The notes under the pieces: model-generated
The model's input: only the letters and a program-made list of their open reading frames with translations
The model's database searches: none
What the model was told of the DNA's origin: nothing
Shown here: in pieces, positions 1 through 12,616 of the stretch
Layout: each line of letters begins with the position of its first letter
How positions within the stretch are numbered: position 1 is the stretch's first letter
Source of the DNA: Formicarius rufipectus
Lineage: Eukaryota > Chordata > Aves > Passeriformes > Formicariidae
DNA: 64,000 nt
Assembly (NCBI GenBank): GCA_013399695.1
Contig: VXAU01002502.1
Span: 843,574 to 907,573, forward strand
Direction of reading: 5' to 3'
Made by a program: the position numbers and the translations under genes

Positions 1-375
1 AATTAATATTGTGGGTACTGAAAAAAACCCACACCAAACTTACAGCTCAGGGAAACTTATTCACATCTTTGAAATACCTCCAGTCAGCCAAAAGTACCTG
101 GCACACATTTGCAGTCTGTATGCATAGGGAGGATTCAAAACAAGCTCTGACTGAAATCCCACAGCTAAGGAACTGAGTCCATTTCTTGCAAGCTCGCTGA
201 AAGAGGTGCAGAGATTAATGGCGAAGCTGTGCTGGTGCATGCAACACTTTTAAGATTCACAATGGGCAACAGAGATTTTGGTAGTGGGGTCTATTTTCCT
301 TTTAAGCTCTGACTCAGAAATCAACTATTTTCTTCATTCTGGCACTGCACCAACTTAGGAATTTAGCTTGGGCTT

Positions 376-438
376 CTTGTTTGTTGTTTGGAGTTTTGTT
401 CTTTTGTTTGTTTGTTTGTTGTTTGTTTGTTTTTTTTA
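376..438. repeat. (GTTT)n-like T/G-rich simple repeat
   Basis: Imperfect TTTG/GTTT units run into a T8 stretch. The same type of tract recurs near 19.3, 20.2, 30.0, 41.0 and 41.8 kb, so it is a common simple repeat of this genome rather than a local feature. Confidence 0.85.
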
Positions 439-1077
439 ATCTTCCCTTCCTTTTTATGACTGGAGTATTGTCTAGTGGGAACAGAGTTCTCGAGAAGATC
501 ATCTGTATCCTTCAACTCACTCTTTACTGACTTTCCCCTGCAGTCACAAATGAGATCTGTCCCTTCTGTTTTCTCTCCACCTTTCTTTCCTTCAGACTCT
601 TCTTCGCCGTGAGTGAAAAGAAAGCAGGAAAGTTCAGAAAGGATGCAACTTTCAAAAAGAAAAATACGTTGGAGTAGGAGTCACCCATTATTAAATTATC
701 CAGAGGACTCAAATATTCCTAAACACAAAAGGTCATCACAGCTGTAGGGCAACAAAAAATGCAGCTTGCACAGCAAGCCAAAACAGACTGTTGAGGGCTC
801 CTTTTCAGCCCTGTCACCTGGAAGAGAAAATGATTCCCTTTATTTTGCCATACAGACAGAAAGCAAACAGCACATGCCATTGCTGACTGAACTACAAAAT
901 CAAAATTGACAAATCCTGGAGGAGAAAACTACTATTATAAAGCCAGGCACGACTGCTAATGCTACCTTGACTTCCTCAGCTTATACCTGCTGCTGCTGCT
1001 CAACAGCCCCTGAGGCCCAAGTGACATTACTCTGGTTTCTAAGACAAGCCAGGAAAGGGAATTATAATTTTGTCATT

Positions 1078-1110
1078 AAAAAAAAAAAAAAAAAAGAAAA
1101 AGAAAAAGAG
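1078..1110. repeat. A-rich tract, poly-A then AAAAAG units
   Basis: A run of 18 A is followed by three AAAAAG-like units. It could be the tail of an old retroposon, but no recognisable body lies upstream, so it is called only as low complexity. Confidence 0.8.
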
Positions 1111-1455
1111 ACTAGTACAGAAGACTTACAACCATTGCAGGTTTTGTGCCATGATAAAGAAGCAGAGAAAGGCGACTGTGTTAAAATGCTTCTTGCAAAC
1201 AGCAGCAACACTATTCATGACAATTAAATGGAGAAACAAAAATTTTAGGCAAAGTTAAGGTCAAGGTTGAAAAATCAAAAGTTAGATAGAACAGTGGCCC
1301 CTGATATTTTTCCCTTTATAAATTATTATTATTATTGAAAAAAAGTTGTCTTACTCTATGCACAGAAATAAAACAAAATCCGCATCTGAAATCCTCTTCC
1401 CAATTCCCTTTGAATCACTGCAGCAACACCACTAATTCCAAGGGACATTTTTCTG

Positions 1456-1530
1456 TGTATATACACATACACACACATATATATACACATACCCATCCAC
1501 ACATATGTGTGCATGGCTGCACACACACAT
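1456..1530. repeat. Imperfect AC/AT microsatellite
   Basis: Alternating purine-pyrimidine sequence made of TA, CA and CACA units, ending in an ACACACAC run. The short open frames translated across it (YIHIHTHIYTHTH-like) are artefacts of the repeat. Confidence 0.85.
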
Positions 1531-3086
1531 TTAGCACAGGAATCCATTACAGCAGTCCCCATTTCAGTCTAGAGAGACTGTTTTAAGAAATCTGGATATT
1601 TTAAGTAAAATGAAAAAGAAGAAATGGTATATCGCAATTTGCACTTTTAAACATTTTAAACATATCCTCCATTGTCAAAAAGTGGTTTGTTTTGAAGAAG
1701 AGCAAGCACTTCTCCAAAGTTTAAGAGTATGTTTGTACAGTTGTCCGAAATTTTTTATGCTCTACCTGGGTTGCCTTTAGATTAAAAATCATATCTGGCC
1801 TTGAAACTGTAACCTCCAATATATCACTGTGAAAGAAAAGCATGAAAAGCACAGCCATGCAAGTTAAGATTGGCATGTTTAGACTTCCTCCTGATCTCAA
1901 AGGTTCGAGGAACAGACCTGAAGCATTAATATTCTGTCTGTGAATGTGCAAAGCTCAGTTTTCTGCTGAGTCCACAAAATTAACCCAGTAACTTTAAAGC
2001 AGAGTTCAAAGCTGAAAATTTTGATGTAGCTGCAAGTCCTTGTAGCTCTGTCACTTTTCACCAGCAGAGGAGGTACTGCTCGGTTCACAGAAGCTCAAAC
2101 TGGAACCGCTTTTTATGATTCACAAATTAGAAAGAAAAGCTGAAGTTTTACAAATCGTGATATTCAAACTCTACAAATGCAACACTTGGAACAGAAATGC
2201 TAAAGATGGCATAGAATCAAACTATTAGAGCAAAATACATACTAAAGTAAAATTGTCTGCATTTCAGAAAAGGTGAGCCTAGGTGAAAAGTTAAGAACTA
2301 ACTTCAGGTCTACTGCCTTCTCTCTATCAACACCGAGATGGGCGTCTCATGCTTTGGCATAAGGGAAATATGTTTCCTAAGCCTTGTGAAACACATGAGA
2401 TAGAGAGAACACTAAATGACAAATCACACATTAACTACACAATGGAAAGGGATCCACATTTTGGATTCTTCCCTCATTCTAAACCTCACCAAGCTAATTG
2501 CTGTGAATTTCTATTTCATCTTCTAAATGAAAAGGAATTTAGTAAGGATAAAGTAATTTTACTGTTTTTCTCCCCTTCTAATCATTCTTATATTACATAT
2601 AGGTAACCAAGTGTTAAAGGGGTGGCTCTTGTGTCTGTATCTTTACATATAATTTGCCTGAAGTACATTTACACATTCTCTACTGGGCCATAATGAAATT
2701 AGAGAATTATTTTATAACTACAATGTTGCTTCTAGATTGATTTTGCGACCTTCACCCAATGAAAATTTTTCCTGAGTAAAATTCAATACTGTCTTTTGTC
2801 TACTTGGTAAAGGTAAGAAATTATGATCAATATTAAAACAAATAAAAACCCAAAAAGCCAAAATCCTCTGCCTTTAAAAAAGGCCAAAAGCACAAGAACT
2901 TCATTTTCACCCGGTTATGCCTGGCTTGCAAAACCTGGACCAAAAAAAAAAGATTTGTGACATGAAAACTGGTTGCTGTAAATGTGAACTGTGAAGTGTT
3001 TATTTTGTATTCTTAGTTGTTTTCAATATCTGAACCCTTGTATGTATTGAAACTTTATCTGGTAACAGAGATGTTCTGAGTATCTG

Positions 3087-3090
3087 NNNN
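3087..3090. other. Assembly gap (4 N)
   Basis: Four undetermined bases lie ten bases before an ATTT simple repeat, a typical place for short-read assembly failure. Confidence 0.98.
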
Positions 3091-3100
3091 TGTTGGTGTC

Positions 3101-3154
3101 ATTTATTTATTTATTTACTTACTTATTTATTTAATGATTATTTTTTTTTATTTA
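3101..3154. repeat. (ATTT)n simple repeat
   Basis: Tandem ATTT units with ACTT variants in the middle, then a T9 run and a last ATTT-like unit. Confidence 0.9.
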
Positions 3155-4255
3155 GCTGTACTTTGAAATGGAGAGCCAGGGGCTTTCATCCTCTCTTTCT
3201 GGATTTGGGTAGTTTCCAGAGGAAACTGGCTCTTCTCCATGATCACATAAAAATTTGATGAGTTATAGAAACTGAAAGCATTAAAAAGAAGCTGGAATCT
3301 AGAAAGGTTACACAAATGTAGGGATGAAGAAGCAGGTTTACTGGAGTGCTTTCTGCCTTCATTCTTTTCCTTGACTGAGAGTCAATTTTTGAACAGGAGA
3401 AAAAAAAAAAAAAAAAAGGACTGAAAGGTGCTGCATTCTCACCTCTGAGGTGAAAATGCAGACTATTTTATGGGAATAGAATGGTATATATAATTTTTAT
3501 GCCATTATTTTGTGATTAGTGTAGGTGGTGTTACAGTTGTTATTCCCATTATCAATTTATTCACTTAGAAGTTCAGATAGAAAATGATTGTACTTATCTA
3601 CTGTTTATCATAATTTTCTGTTCATGACATTTCTTATAAATTATACTTTTTTTAAAAAAAATTAATATTCATTTCAGCTGTAGCAAAGCCTTACCATATT
3701 AAAAAAGCAAGCCTAGACTCACAAAAGCAAATAAAAAAGTGCTTGATAATTGTAATTAAACAAGCTAATTTCTTCCAGAATTCGCTCAGGCTGCTTTGGA
3801 AGTCCAATAATACTTGATTGTCATTTTTACCTACTGTAAATAAAAGCCCAACAATTTCTGTGAAGTAAAAGTAGTCATTTGAACTAGGGAAAGGATTACT
3901 TGATTGTACTCAAAGGAAGCAATCTTTGCAACAGCCAGCCCTACAGTCTACAGAAGTATGTTAGTTCTCATAAAAAAAATCATTAACATTTATAAATAAA
4001 TTCCAAAGCAACAAAACAATATGAACATGTAATAAAAGAAAAAGAAAAAAATTCCATATCTGAAACCCTTTTCATGCCATGGGACTTAGAAGCAGAGAAT
4101 ATTCAACAAATGAGTGATAAGAACCAAAAAGTATATCTAGTCTATGACTTCAGAAGGACCAAAAGACTAATTTCTTCCTTAAGCTATAACCAATTTTGAT
4201 ATCAGGAAGCATTATTTATCACCAGAATTAAGCAAGATTCTCCAAGCTATATGCT
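3155..4255. other. AT-rich unique non-coding block
   Basis: Nothing gene-like is seen. It holds a poly-A run near 3401 and AT-rich stretches around 3600-3700, and no interspersed element was recognised. Confidence 0.55.
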
Positions 4256-4259
4256 GCTG

Positions 4260-4990
4260 AGGAAACTTCCCTGTCTGTCCATCCAGGAGCCACTCTGGCA
4301 GTCACACCTGCACCACCTGAGCTGGGATCAAAACCCCTTCACAGCTACACACACCACAGTCAGAGTTAGACCATGTTTCCTTACGGCCTTAGCCCCAGGT
4401 TTCCCATAGCAGAGTCTCAGATGTCTTGATCCTTAAAATAATCTTGCTGGAATATAAATACCACAAAACAAAAGCCCGATCTGGTGCCTCTGAGGAGGGA
4501 TTGCCCCAAAAAAGGAAACCCTGGGCTTTTATACACCCACAGATCACACACAACCAAAATACTGATGAGGACCTGGTCCTAACATAATAACACCACCTTG
4601 TCCCCACCTCATACCAGAGGGTGCCTTCTCAGCTGGACCTGAGACCTGTGAAGCCATCTGGGGGTGGGGCTGGGTTGTTCCTGACTTCCATCCATGTCCC
4701 CAGCCCATGCAACTCTCCTTGCTCGTGGCTGTGGGAATGCTTTGGTCAGGAAGGGAGGCCACAGCACTAACCCCTACCTGTGGCCCTCCACAACCCACCA
4801 GGCACAAGGCACCATGTAAGGTGGGTCTGGACAGGAGCTCTGGTGTCAGTGCTCTTCTCACACAGGTCCACACTGAACAAAAGCCAAGATTTAAACCATA
4901 TTGAACAGGATTTGCCATTTTCTGTGCCGACAGTCAGCCGTGGTCAGGACCACAGCTCACAGCACAATGTGGCAAACCATATTTGAATTG
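4260..4990 (-). promoter_or_regulatory. GC-richer segment with TATA-like box on the minus strand
   Basis: This segment is clearly richer in G and C than its surroundings. Read on the minus strand it has a GC-rich upstream part, a good TATA-like box (TATAAAAG at 4526-4533 of the plus strand) and a second AT-rich TATTTATA motif about 80 bases further on. That arrangement resembles the U3-R part of a retroviral LTR, or a TATA promoter. No AATAAA or ATTAAA was found downstream on that strand, the TG/CA ends are not evident and I do not recognise the family. A 124-codon minus frame and overlapping plus frames cross it without similarity to known proteins. Treat it as an unidentified element. Confidence 0.3.
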
Positions 4991-7900
4991 GAAGTTTGGC
5001 AGAGAGAGGATCAATGAAGTAGCAGTCAAGAAATTAAACACATCAGAGAGGCCTATCTGAGGAAGTATGGATGTGACTGACTCCCTTGTCTAAGGACAGA
5101 TGAAAGTAATTCAGAAAAGCAGCAAGTTTTGCTTCAGTATTGTGTTCTAGTCTGAGAGGGCACTGGGATACCAGCAGATGACAGCAGGTCCTGGTGGCTG
5201 CTTCAATAGCTTCTAATCATGAAATACAATACGTAAACTAGCACAGCAGTGAGAAAAAACTCAAGACAAAACACAAAAAAACCCCAACTATACAACACAC
5301 TGAGGCACTTGCCCTCCTGAACTGAGAATAAAGAAAGCATTAGATTCTAGTTTATATTTGCAGTCAAGTGGGTTTTTTTGTTTACCTTGAGCAAACCCTT
5401 TCTTGGAAGATTTGAGTGCTCAGAAAAGACTGAAGTCTTTTATGCACACACCCTGGGATACAAAACTACTTCTGGAGGGGGCTGGGGTGAACTGCAGCAG
5501 TGCTAGCCCATTGAGGAGAAGATTAGGAATCTGAAATCAAAAGACTCTTTCATGGTTGTGTATACGCCTTCTATTACTTTTCCATGGTTCTTAGCACTTT
5601 AAAAAGATGAGAGTAAGTTTAATATAATTTTCCAGCATATGACTACTAGCATAGCAGTTATTTTTAAATGTATCCTATGTGCCAACTTTGCTTCAGTGCT
5701 AACATATGTTATGTCATTAGTGGGACACTTTGGAGTGATGAGGCTCCCTTGTCACATTCAGTGTTGGACCTGCAGAGGGTCCATGCAACGGACAAGTATG
5801 CATAAGGAATGGAGTGATGCCAACAAAATTCACTTTGTCTGTGACATAAACAAAATTCAAAACCAGTTCTGTATGTAATCTTTAGAGAATTGGTTCCATC
5901 CTGGTAAAATCATGATGATATATAGCAAATTATAAAAATCTGTGGTTCAAGGCAGCTCATAGCTCTCTGTTTCATAGTAGAATACTTTTGAACTTTGTTG
6001 CGTGTGGGATCAAACTTAGATTCAGCAACAGAAATTAATGAACAGTAATTTCAAACAACATGTCTTAGATATTTTCTGAATGGAGTAGCTAGTTCTTTTA
6101 GAAGACAGGGTTAATATAGTAGCCACATTTGCAACCTGTGGCCAACATATACCACCAGTGTTTCAAAATTATCTGCATATCTATAGACAGTGAATCAGCA
6201 GTTTGCATAGTACAAACGCCCTCTTCAATTTGCTTTCCCCCTTCCCTTTCTACCTAGCATATTTTTTTTCTTTTGCTAAAGTAATTCATTTCTACTGTAA
6301 AGCACCACAAAACACTGCTTGAGGTGAACAACTCAATTCACCTAGGCTCTGACTTAAAGCAGGCCATCCGTGACAACACTAATAAATTGTGCATGAAATT
6401 GATTTAATCTATATTCGAGACATAATTTGTCCTGCACAGTGTTGTGTGTGCAGTTCACTCATGGTTTTATTTCATTTACTGTTCTGTGGCCTCCAATACT
6501 GTATATTTACCAAAACAATTTCAGTCTTCTCATCAGAGAAAAAACTATGGATTTCTTCTGAGCTTGTTTTTCTGATCACTTTTACTGAGAGCAACACAAA
6601 TATCTCAACTGAGATGTCTTTTATGACTCTTTGCATGTCAACCAGTCTCAGCCACTTAGAATTTTTCTCCACAGAGTATATCCATTAAGGCACTTGGTTA
6701 GTCCCCAAAAAAATTCATTATTCTCAACAGGAAGATCCCTATTAGCTTTAGCTGGTGCTAGTTCTGGACTTCTCTGCCACTCTGTATATTTGAGTGTATA
6801 TTTGTGTCTTCACACAAATAACTTGAGACAATGTATCCTGTGGAGAGGAGAACATTGTGTTTTCAGCATTTGTATGTTCCAATAACATGGACTCATAAAA
6901 TATGAACCTTGTGAGCTACATATATCTTGTGTAAATTTATTTTAAGTAAAAATTATATAAATATGTATTATAAATATATACATTATATGCAATTAATAGA
7001 TAAAAATACATAAACAGACACAAATATATAAAATAAATATTTTTAAAACATGGATAACTTACTTCTGCTACCATGGACAGGAAGGAATCCATATAGTTGG
7101 CTAAAGAAACTAGAAAACAATCCAAAATGGAAATAAAAAAAAAAAAAAAACAAACCTAAACAAAAAACAAACTAACAAAAATACCCAGATCAAATCAGAA
7201 GTTCCATAAAATTAAAACCAAATGTTAAACCCCAAAAAACTCTTATACTTGACACCTTACAGATAACACAGTAATAAAGGAAAAATATCTTTCACCATTA
7301 GAAATGATGAATAACATTTGGAAGCCTTTTGCCACATAGGAAGCCAGACCAGCTGATAAAAACTCCAGACCATTCTTTCAAGTGTTTTTGGTTGGTTTTT
7401 TGGGGGATTTTTTTTTTTAGGGTACAATGACATTTCAATGGGATTTTGATTATTATCTTTTGAAGCCCAGTTCTTAAAACAGTGATTCTGAGCCTTGCAT
7501 CCTTCACCTGACAAACATCAACATAACACAGCTACTTCAAAATGTTCATGAGAGATCCTCTCCTAAAGCCCCATAGTTCTAACAGCTCCCATTGGCAGGC
7601 AATTTAGTTACTTCTGGACCAGGATGAATCATATATTAAGCAGTATAGGAAACCCAGCACAAATGGTAATCTATCTTATATACCAAGGCATACAGATAGG
7701 TTAATTCAATTCCCAGTTCAGTTGCATTCAATATACTTAAAATCAGTTATCATGAAACCACCAACAGATAAATAAAGAATTACTGCTTGGATGCTTTTGC
7801 AATCACAAGTCTGGCTCAAATCTCCTCTGAGATTTAGTCAAAACAGATATACTAAAACAAAATATAAGTAAAAAGATATTAAACCAAAAGATATATCAAA

Positions 7901-9247
7901 ATAAAAACTCATATAAAAACTCATGATTCCTGATTTCAATTTTTAAATTCAAGAAAAACTTTTGTAAATGTATTATTTTAGTAAGAATTGTTTGCTTAAA
8001 CAAATCATACTAATACCTTTCAGTATTTGTTCTTTCATGTTGGACCTCTGTTGATATGACAGAGTTGAGACTTGAAAATTCTTTTTTATTTGTACTTACG
8101 TTGCTGAGACTGACAGATACTTTTCCTTGGTTGATAAGCCCTCCTCCTTATTGAAATATGCTTTCTTCACTGATAAATCAAGAATTCAGTCAATCCTTTT
8201 TGGGGCTTTCCTGTATCAAGATACCTTTTGTTTTTTTTTCACAGACTTTAAGGAGTCATTTGTTGATCCTCAAATACATGCAGTAATACTGCTCTAATAC
8301 TAAATATTTCCAAGCTCTGGTTAAATTAAATATTGTTTTGACTTTATCTTCTGACAGTTTTGGTTAATCCAAAATAGGCAGCAGAGGAAATTTAATTTTT
8401 CAAAGTTAATTTTTAATTCTTCCTCCCTAATTTCAATAAAATTTAACCGACTATAAAATGTGTCAAATCAGTACTGTTCTCATTCCATGTTACATAAGAG
8501 ATGTTAATATTCCATTAGTTATACCTTTCTCTCACTTATCAAGCTTACTGGAATTTTGTCTCATGGATTTCATTCCTCTTCCATCAGGATAGAAACATGA
8601 TTTTGGCAAGCCATGACCTAGAATTCATCACTCAGGCCAATTTAACTATCTTCTCTGTAATGTAATCAAAGTTAATGTAATACAAAGAAATTGTATGTCT
8701 TCCTTCTTTTGTCTGAAAACTTGAGCTTATAGGAAGAATAGTAACTTCCCTGCTTGTTAACCAAAGGAATTAAACTGTTATTTTTATTTATAGCAACTTC
8801 TGATTTCATTTAATTTAGTTTGTTTTCCTTCTAAGTTTTTTACACTTAAAAACTACCTCCACTGTTTTCTCCTAAAATCATGTTATAGTACACTCTCTTT
8901 ATAGTTTCCTACACTAAGGATTTATTATTGCTGGGTTTTGGATTTCCTCTTTCTTTTTTTTTAATGCTTTTTTAATGTATTATGTAATTATATACTATGC
9001 ATGTGGTATACACATACACACACACACACATAATATATACATATAAGCTCTGAAAATAAGAATGCCGAATCTTTAGCTTAACCAGTAAACTTTGTTTTCC
9101 TCTGCTATTCATTTCAGGTTCAGTAAGTAGGACACAAATATGATTTTTTTAATTTGAGTTTAAATAAGAATACCATCCTCAATGAGCAGTCCAGTCCTGA
9201 TTTGATTCCAGTTCAATCCCAGGCCTTCCAGTTACAAGTGTTTCTCC
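4991..9247. other. AT-rich unique non-coding block
   Basis: No gene, exon or interspersed repeat was recognised in these four kilobases. Low-complexity points are an AT-rich stretch around 6940-7060, poly-A near 7135-7150 and a CA/TA microsatellite near 9009. The open frames of 60 to 100 codons lie on both strands and are not supported by any motif. Confidence 0.55.
9009..9043. repeat. (CA)n/(TA)n microsatellite
   Basis: An uninterrupted CACACA run of about nine units is followed by TA-rich sequence. Confidence 0.9.
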
Positions 9248-9634
9248 TCTACTTCCCACGAGCAGCTGATGCCCCACAGGAGGCAGGGCTTCAGAACCCA
9301 TAGCAGTTGGTCTGGAATAGAAACATCATAACAATAAATGACACCCCTTCTTCTTAACTTTTATTGCTGAGCAGGCATCATACAGAATGGAAGATGCCTT
9401 TGGTGAATTTGGGTGATCTGCCCTCATTAGGTCCCCTCCCAAGATTTTGCCCAACCCCAGCCCACCAGAGAGGGGGCACTGGAGGAGAGACAGTGCTGTT
9501 GCTGTGCCAGTTCTGCTCAGCAGCAGCCAAAACACTGGTGTGTTACCAGCACCTTTCCATCAACCAATGCAAAGTCCAGTGCTGTGAGCGCTGCTGCAGG
9601 GAAAATTAACTCCATCCCAGCCAGACCCAACACA
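9248..9634 (-). mobile_element. Solo LTR fragment, avian endogenous retrovirus (family A)
   Basis: The sequence aligns by eye over most of its length with 53.92-54.31 kb in this window. Shared landmarks are the CTACTTCCCA start, the CTTTTATTGCTGAGC core, the GTCCCCTCCCAAGA block and the AGCAGCCAAAAC block. The right end reads AATTAACTCCATCCCAGCC and stops in ACA, the expected complement of a TGT LTR start, so the sense strand is minus. The part that would contain the polyadenylation signal and the ACA-ending U5 edge is missing on the left, making this a truncated copy. No primer-binding site, gag or pol sequence is adjacent. The family resembles a widespread avian ERV LTR (ERVL/ERV3-like from memory, not verified). 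Confidence 0.75.
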
Positions 9635-11941
9635 ACTGGAAATATACTTTCCCCTGTTAAATATATGGTTGGGTTCAGTGCTTTCAACTTGAAGCAAAAA
9701 GCTCCACTAAGATTTTATAAAGCTGCTAGCAGAGCTGAGTTGGAAAATGGTGCTTACTCACTTGTTTTGGCACCTGTCTGCAGCTGAAACTTGGAACATG
9801 ATAAATCCCTGAAGCTCACACTAGAATCAAAGAAACAAAAACCCAACAAAACCCAACACACCCTTAAGAAGGAGGAAGGGAGAAGACAAAGTGACAGCCA
9901 GAGCAAGGGAAATCCGAAGGCATGCATTAAATACTATCTGATACAGATTTGCAAATGATTCTCATGAGTTCATCCATGTGGCAAATTCTGATGTACCAAC
10001 TTTAAAGTTCCCCATGAATGCATTTTTTAATCTAAAGTAACATCTCACACCAGTAAAGCTCTTTTATTTAGGACACGAGAAAATTACTCTTTGTTCTGAA
10101 ATAAAACTCTTAGGGTTTCCCAAGAAATATTACCTCAAGAAAAGTTATTTACTAACATCCACTTCAGGAGCCACTAGGAAGCTGTTTCAATGGCGTGACA
10201 GTGTTTGGGTGTTGCAGTGGTTCTGCATTGTATTTCAGCAGCTGAATATGTTACTTACCATACATGAAAGGTAGAGTTGTTATTCAAGCCATAATATCAT
10301 CTTCTTCCGCTGAAATAAATACATCTTACAGTACATGTCTGTTTTTCTAGCCTACCTCCAGACTACTTTTCCAAACACAATGAGGCAGACTTCAAGCAAT
10401 AAGGGTGAGAGTGTTGCTTCAGGTCATGAGAGGCACAGGTATCTCTCAGACCCAACGTCATTACAGCACATACTCTCCTGGCTCCTTGCGTTTGATGCTC
10501 TTTTTCGTTGTTAAAATATCTCCCTTCTGGTAAGCTTACAATTCTGGAAGATTTTTCCTTTCATCTGATTTTTTTCTTCTGTCTTGACATTTGTTTTTCA
10601 GCCCTTTCATCCCTCAGCATGTTGCCCCTTTTGTTTTCCTGAGATTCCGTGTCTGTTTACTTTCAGAGCAGTACTTTTTATTCTTTCACTTCCGTTCTTT
10701 CTATTTTAGTATGAGTGCTTCTCACTTCCCACACACTCTCAGTTTTACTCACTTTGCTCTGTTTTTCACCTACAATTCCACAAACCCAAAGCACTTCCCC
10801 CCGCTTATTACCACTCGGCAGCAAAGCGTTCAGACCAAATTTGTGAACACACTGAATAATACAGGTGAGAGAATGTTACTTATCATCAGCTCCGTTGGAA
10901 ATAGGAACTGATATGCAAGTTTAAGGGAACTTTTGGATTAATGCAAAGAACCAGGATAACATACTCTGGTCCTCAATAGTTTACATATCAGGACCTACAA
11001 CAGACTTCATTTAAAACATTTTCAAAGCCTGCTAAGTAATCAAGACTGAATTGTTCTGCAAGCTGGGAAAATTTCATTTCTGGTGCTGAAACGACAAGTA
11101 TTTCTGTCTTCCTCCCTCATAAAGCAATCTGTTCTAGACATTCCCCAGTTCATCAACATTTTCCTGGGAGAATATCTCTAAAAAAAACATATTGAAAGCT
11201 TTTTCCTGAATTTTCTGTTGAGCAGGTGGGCTGTAGGATGGGTTTTGTTTTGTAGATATATTTTGGATTGTTTGTGAAAGCTGTTTGTTACCATGCCCTC
11301 TGATGGACAATTTCTCAATGTGCCATCATGACTAGAGCATCTGCTCTCATCACAATGTTTCTTCTACTGTGAATAGGCCTAGGAGAAATTCATCACTGCA
11401 ATGTATTATTCATGCTGAGAAAAAGGACTGCAAAGTATTTAAAAAAGTAAAATGGTGATATTGTGTGCACAAGGATTCTTTTACATCTTGGTGACCATGT
11501 TTATCACTCTGCTTCCTGATATATCCTTTTCCCTAAAAAAATTAGCACATGTGTCAATCTTCCAGGCATCAGATTAAAATAATGAAAAGAAATTATTTCT
11601 GTTCCCTCCTTCACCATGTTCTGATAAAGATTCTTCACAACTTGTTCTCCTTCATTTGCTGTAGTAGTGTGGTAAGCTTACCTTTAAATCCTTGTGTTTA
11701 AAGTATAAAACCATTACTGTACTGCCAATGCTAATCATTGCTAAAGATTGTACTGCAGGTGATGACCTGGGATATTTGAGACTGGCAACGGCAACATGCA
11801 AACACAGCACTTCCTCAGTTCTTTCTCCTAGTGAAATAATTTTTAAAAATTACTATAATTGGTTTATTTGCAGAGGGTGGTTAGGGAGTTTTGTCACACA
11901 ATACCTGGCAGACTTCTAAAATTTCACCTGGGGCATGGCAG
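9635..11941. other. AT-rich unique non-coding block
   Basis: No gene or repeat was recognised. The 106-codon plus frame starting at 10591 is a phenylalanine-rich translation of T-rich sequence and is not credible as a protein. Confidence 0.5.
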
Positions 11942-12336
11942 AATAATTTACATAATCATTTAGGTTAGAAGGGACCTCTTGAAATCATCTAGTACAAAAA
12001 CACTTTGTCTAGGCTGGGTCAGCTAGATCAGGTTGTCAAAGACAATGTGAAGATGAATTTTAAATAATCTCCATGGATGGAGACTCCATCACCTCTCTAG
12101 GTAGCCTATCCCCTTGTTTGACCCAACTCACAGCACCAGTTTTCCTGTGTTCAAATAGAATTCAATGTGTTTTTACTTGTGTCTATTGCCTCTTGTGCTG
12201 TCACTGAGAGCCAATGAGAGGAGAATCTCTCCCTCACGTTGTTTCACTCCTGTGAGGTATTTATTCACATTGTTAAGATCCCTCTAAGCATTCTCCAGAC
12301 TAAGCCTCAGCTTTCTGCTTTTCCTTAGACTTCCAA
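11942..12336 (-). mobile_element. CR1 LINE 3' fragment
   Basis: This is the reverse complement of a CR1 3' end. From the left, TTTAGGTTAGAAGGGACCTC followed by TTGAAATCATCTAGT is the standard CR1 tail seen from the other strand. It is followed by the GGATGGAGACTCCATCACC block and the TGGCTCTCAGTGACA-like region. The element is truncated at its 5' side, as nearly all CR1 copies are, and diverged enough that no RT reading frame survives. CR1 is the dominant LINE of birds and reptiles and supports the assignment of the window. Confidence 0.85.
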
Positions 12337-12540
12337 CAGACTAGCTAATAGACTTCCTAAAACCACTACATCAGGAATTTGGCAATAGCCCAACTGATTC
12401 GTTTCCCTCTTCTAATAAAATATATGCAGATAAAGACTAATGATTTTAAAGCACTCAAATCCAAGTCTTATAACTGTATGTACATGACAATAAAGACATT
12501 CACATTTAATAACATTTCTTTGACTACTATTAGATGACGT

Positions 12541-12616
12541 ATATGTGTATACACTATATACTATATATACTGTTGTGTGTGTGTGTGTATATATATATAT
12601 ATACATACACACAACA
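12541..12616. repeat. Compound (TG)n(TA)n(CA)n microsatellite
   Basis: TG units pass into TA units and then into CA units, so the tract is close to self-complementary and could fold into a hairpin or adopt Z-DNA. AT-rich TATA-containing sequence precedes it. Confidence 0.9.

Larger units (their letters stand above)
1..3086. other. AT-rich unique non-coding block
   Basis: No gene or interspersed repeat was recognised. Short open frames occur on both strands, but all are under 90 codons, overlap each other and resemble nothing known. Several run through homopolymers. The block contains a T/G tract, an A-rich tract and an AC/AT microsatellite, listed separately. A TTCGA-containing motif near 1901 looks like a tRNA T-loop but has no tRNA around it. 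Confidence 0.6.

Noticed and set aside
1901..1910. GGTTCGA T-loop-like motif
   Set aside because: No acceptor, D or anticodon stems could be drawn around it.
4544..4918. 124-codon minus open frame
   Set aside because: It falls in the GC-richer TATA-bearing element and is overlapped by two plus frames; no recognisable domain.
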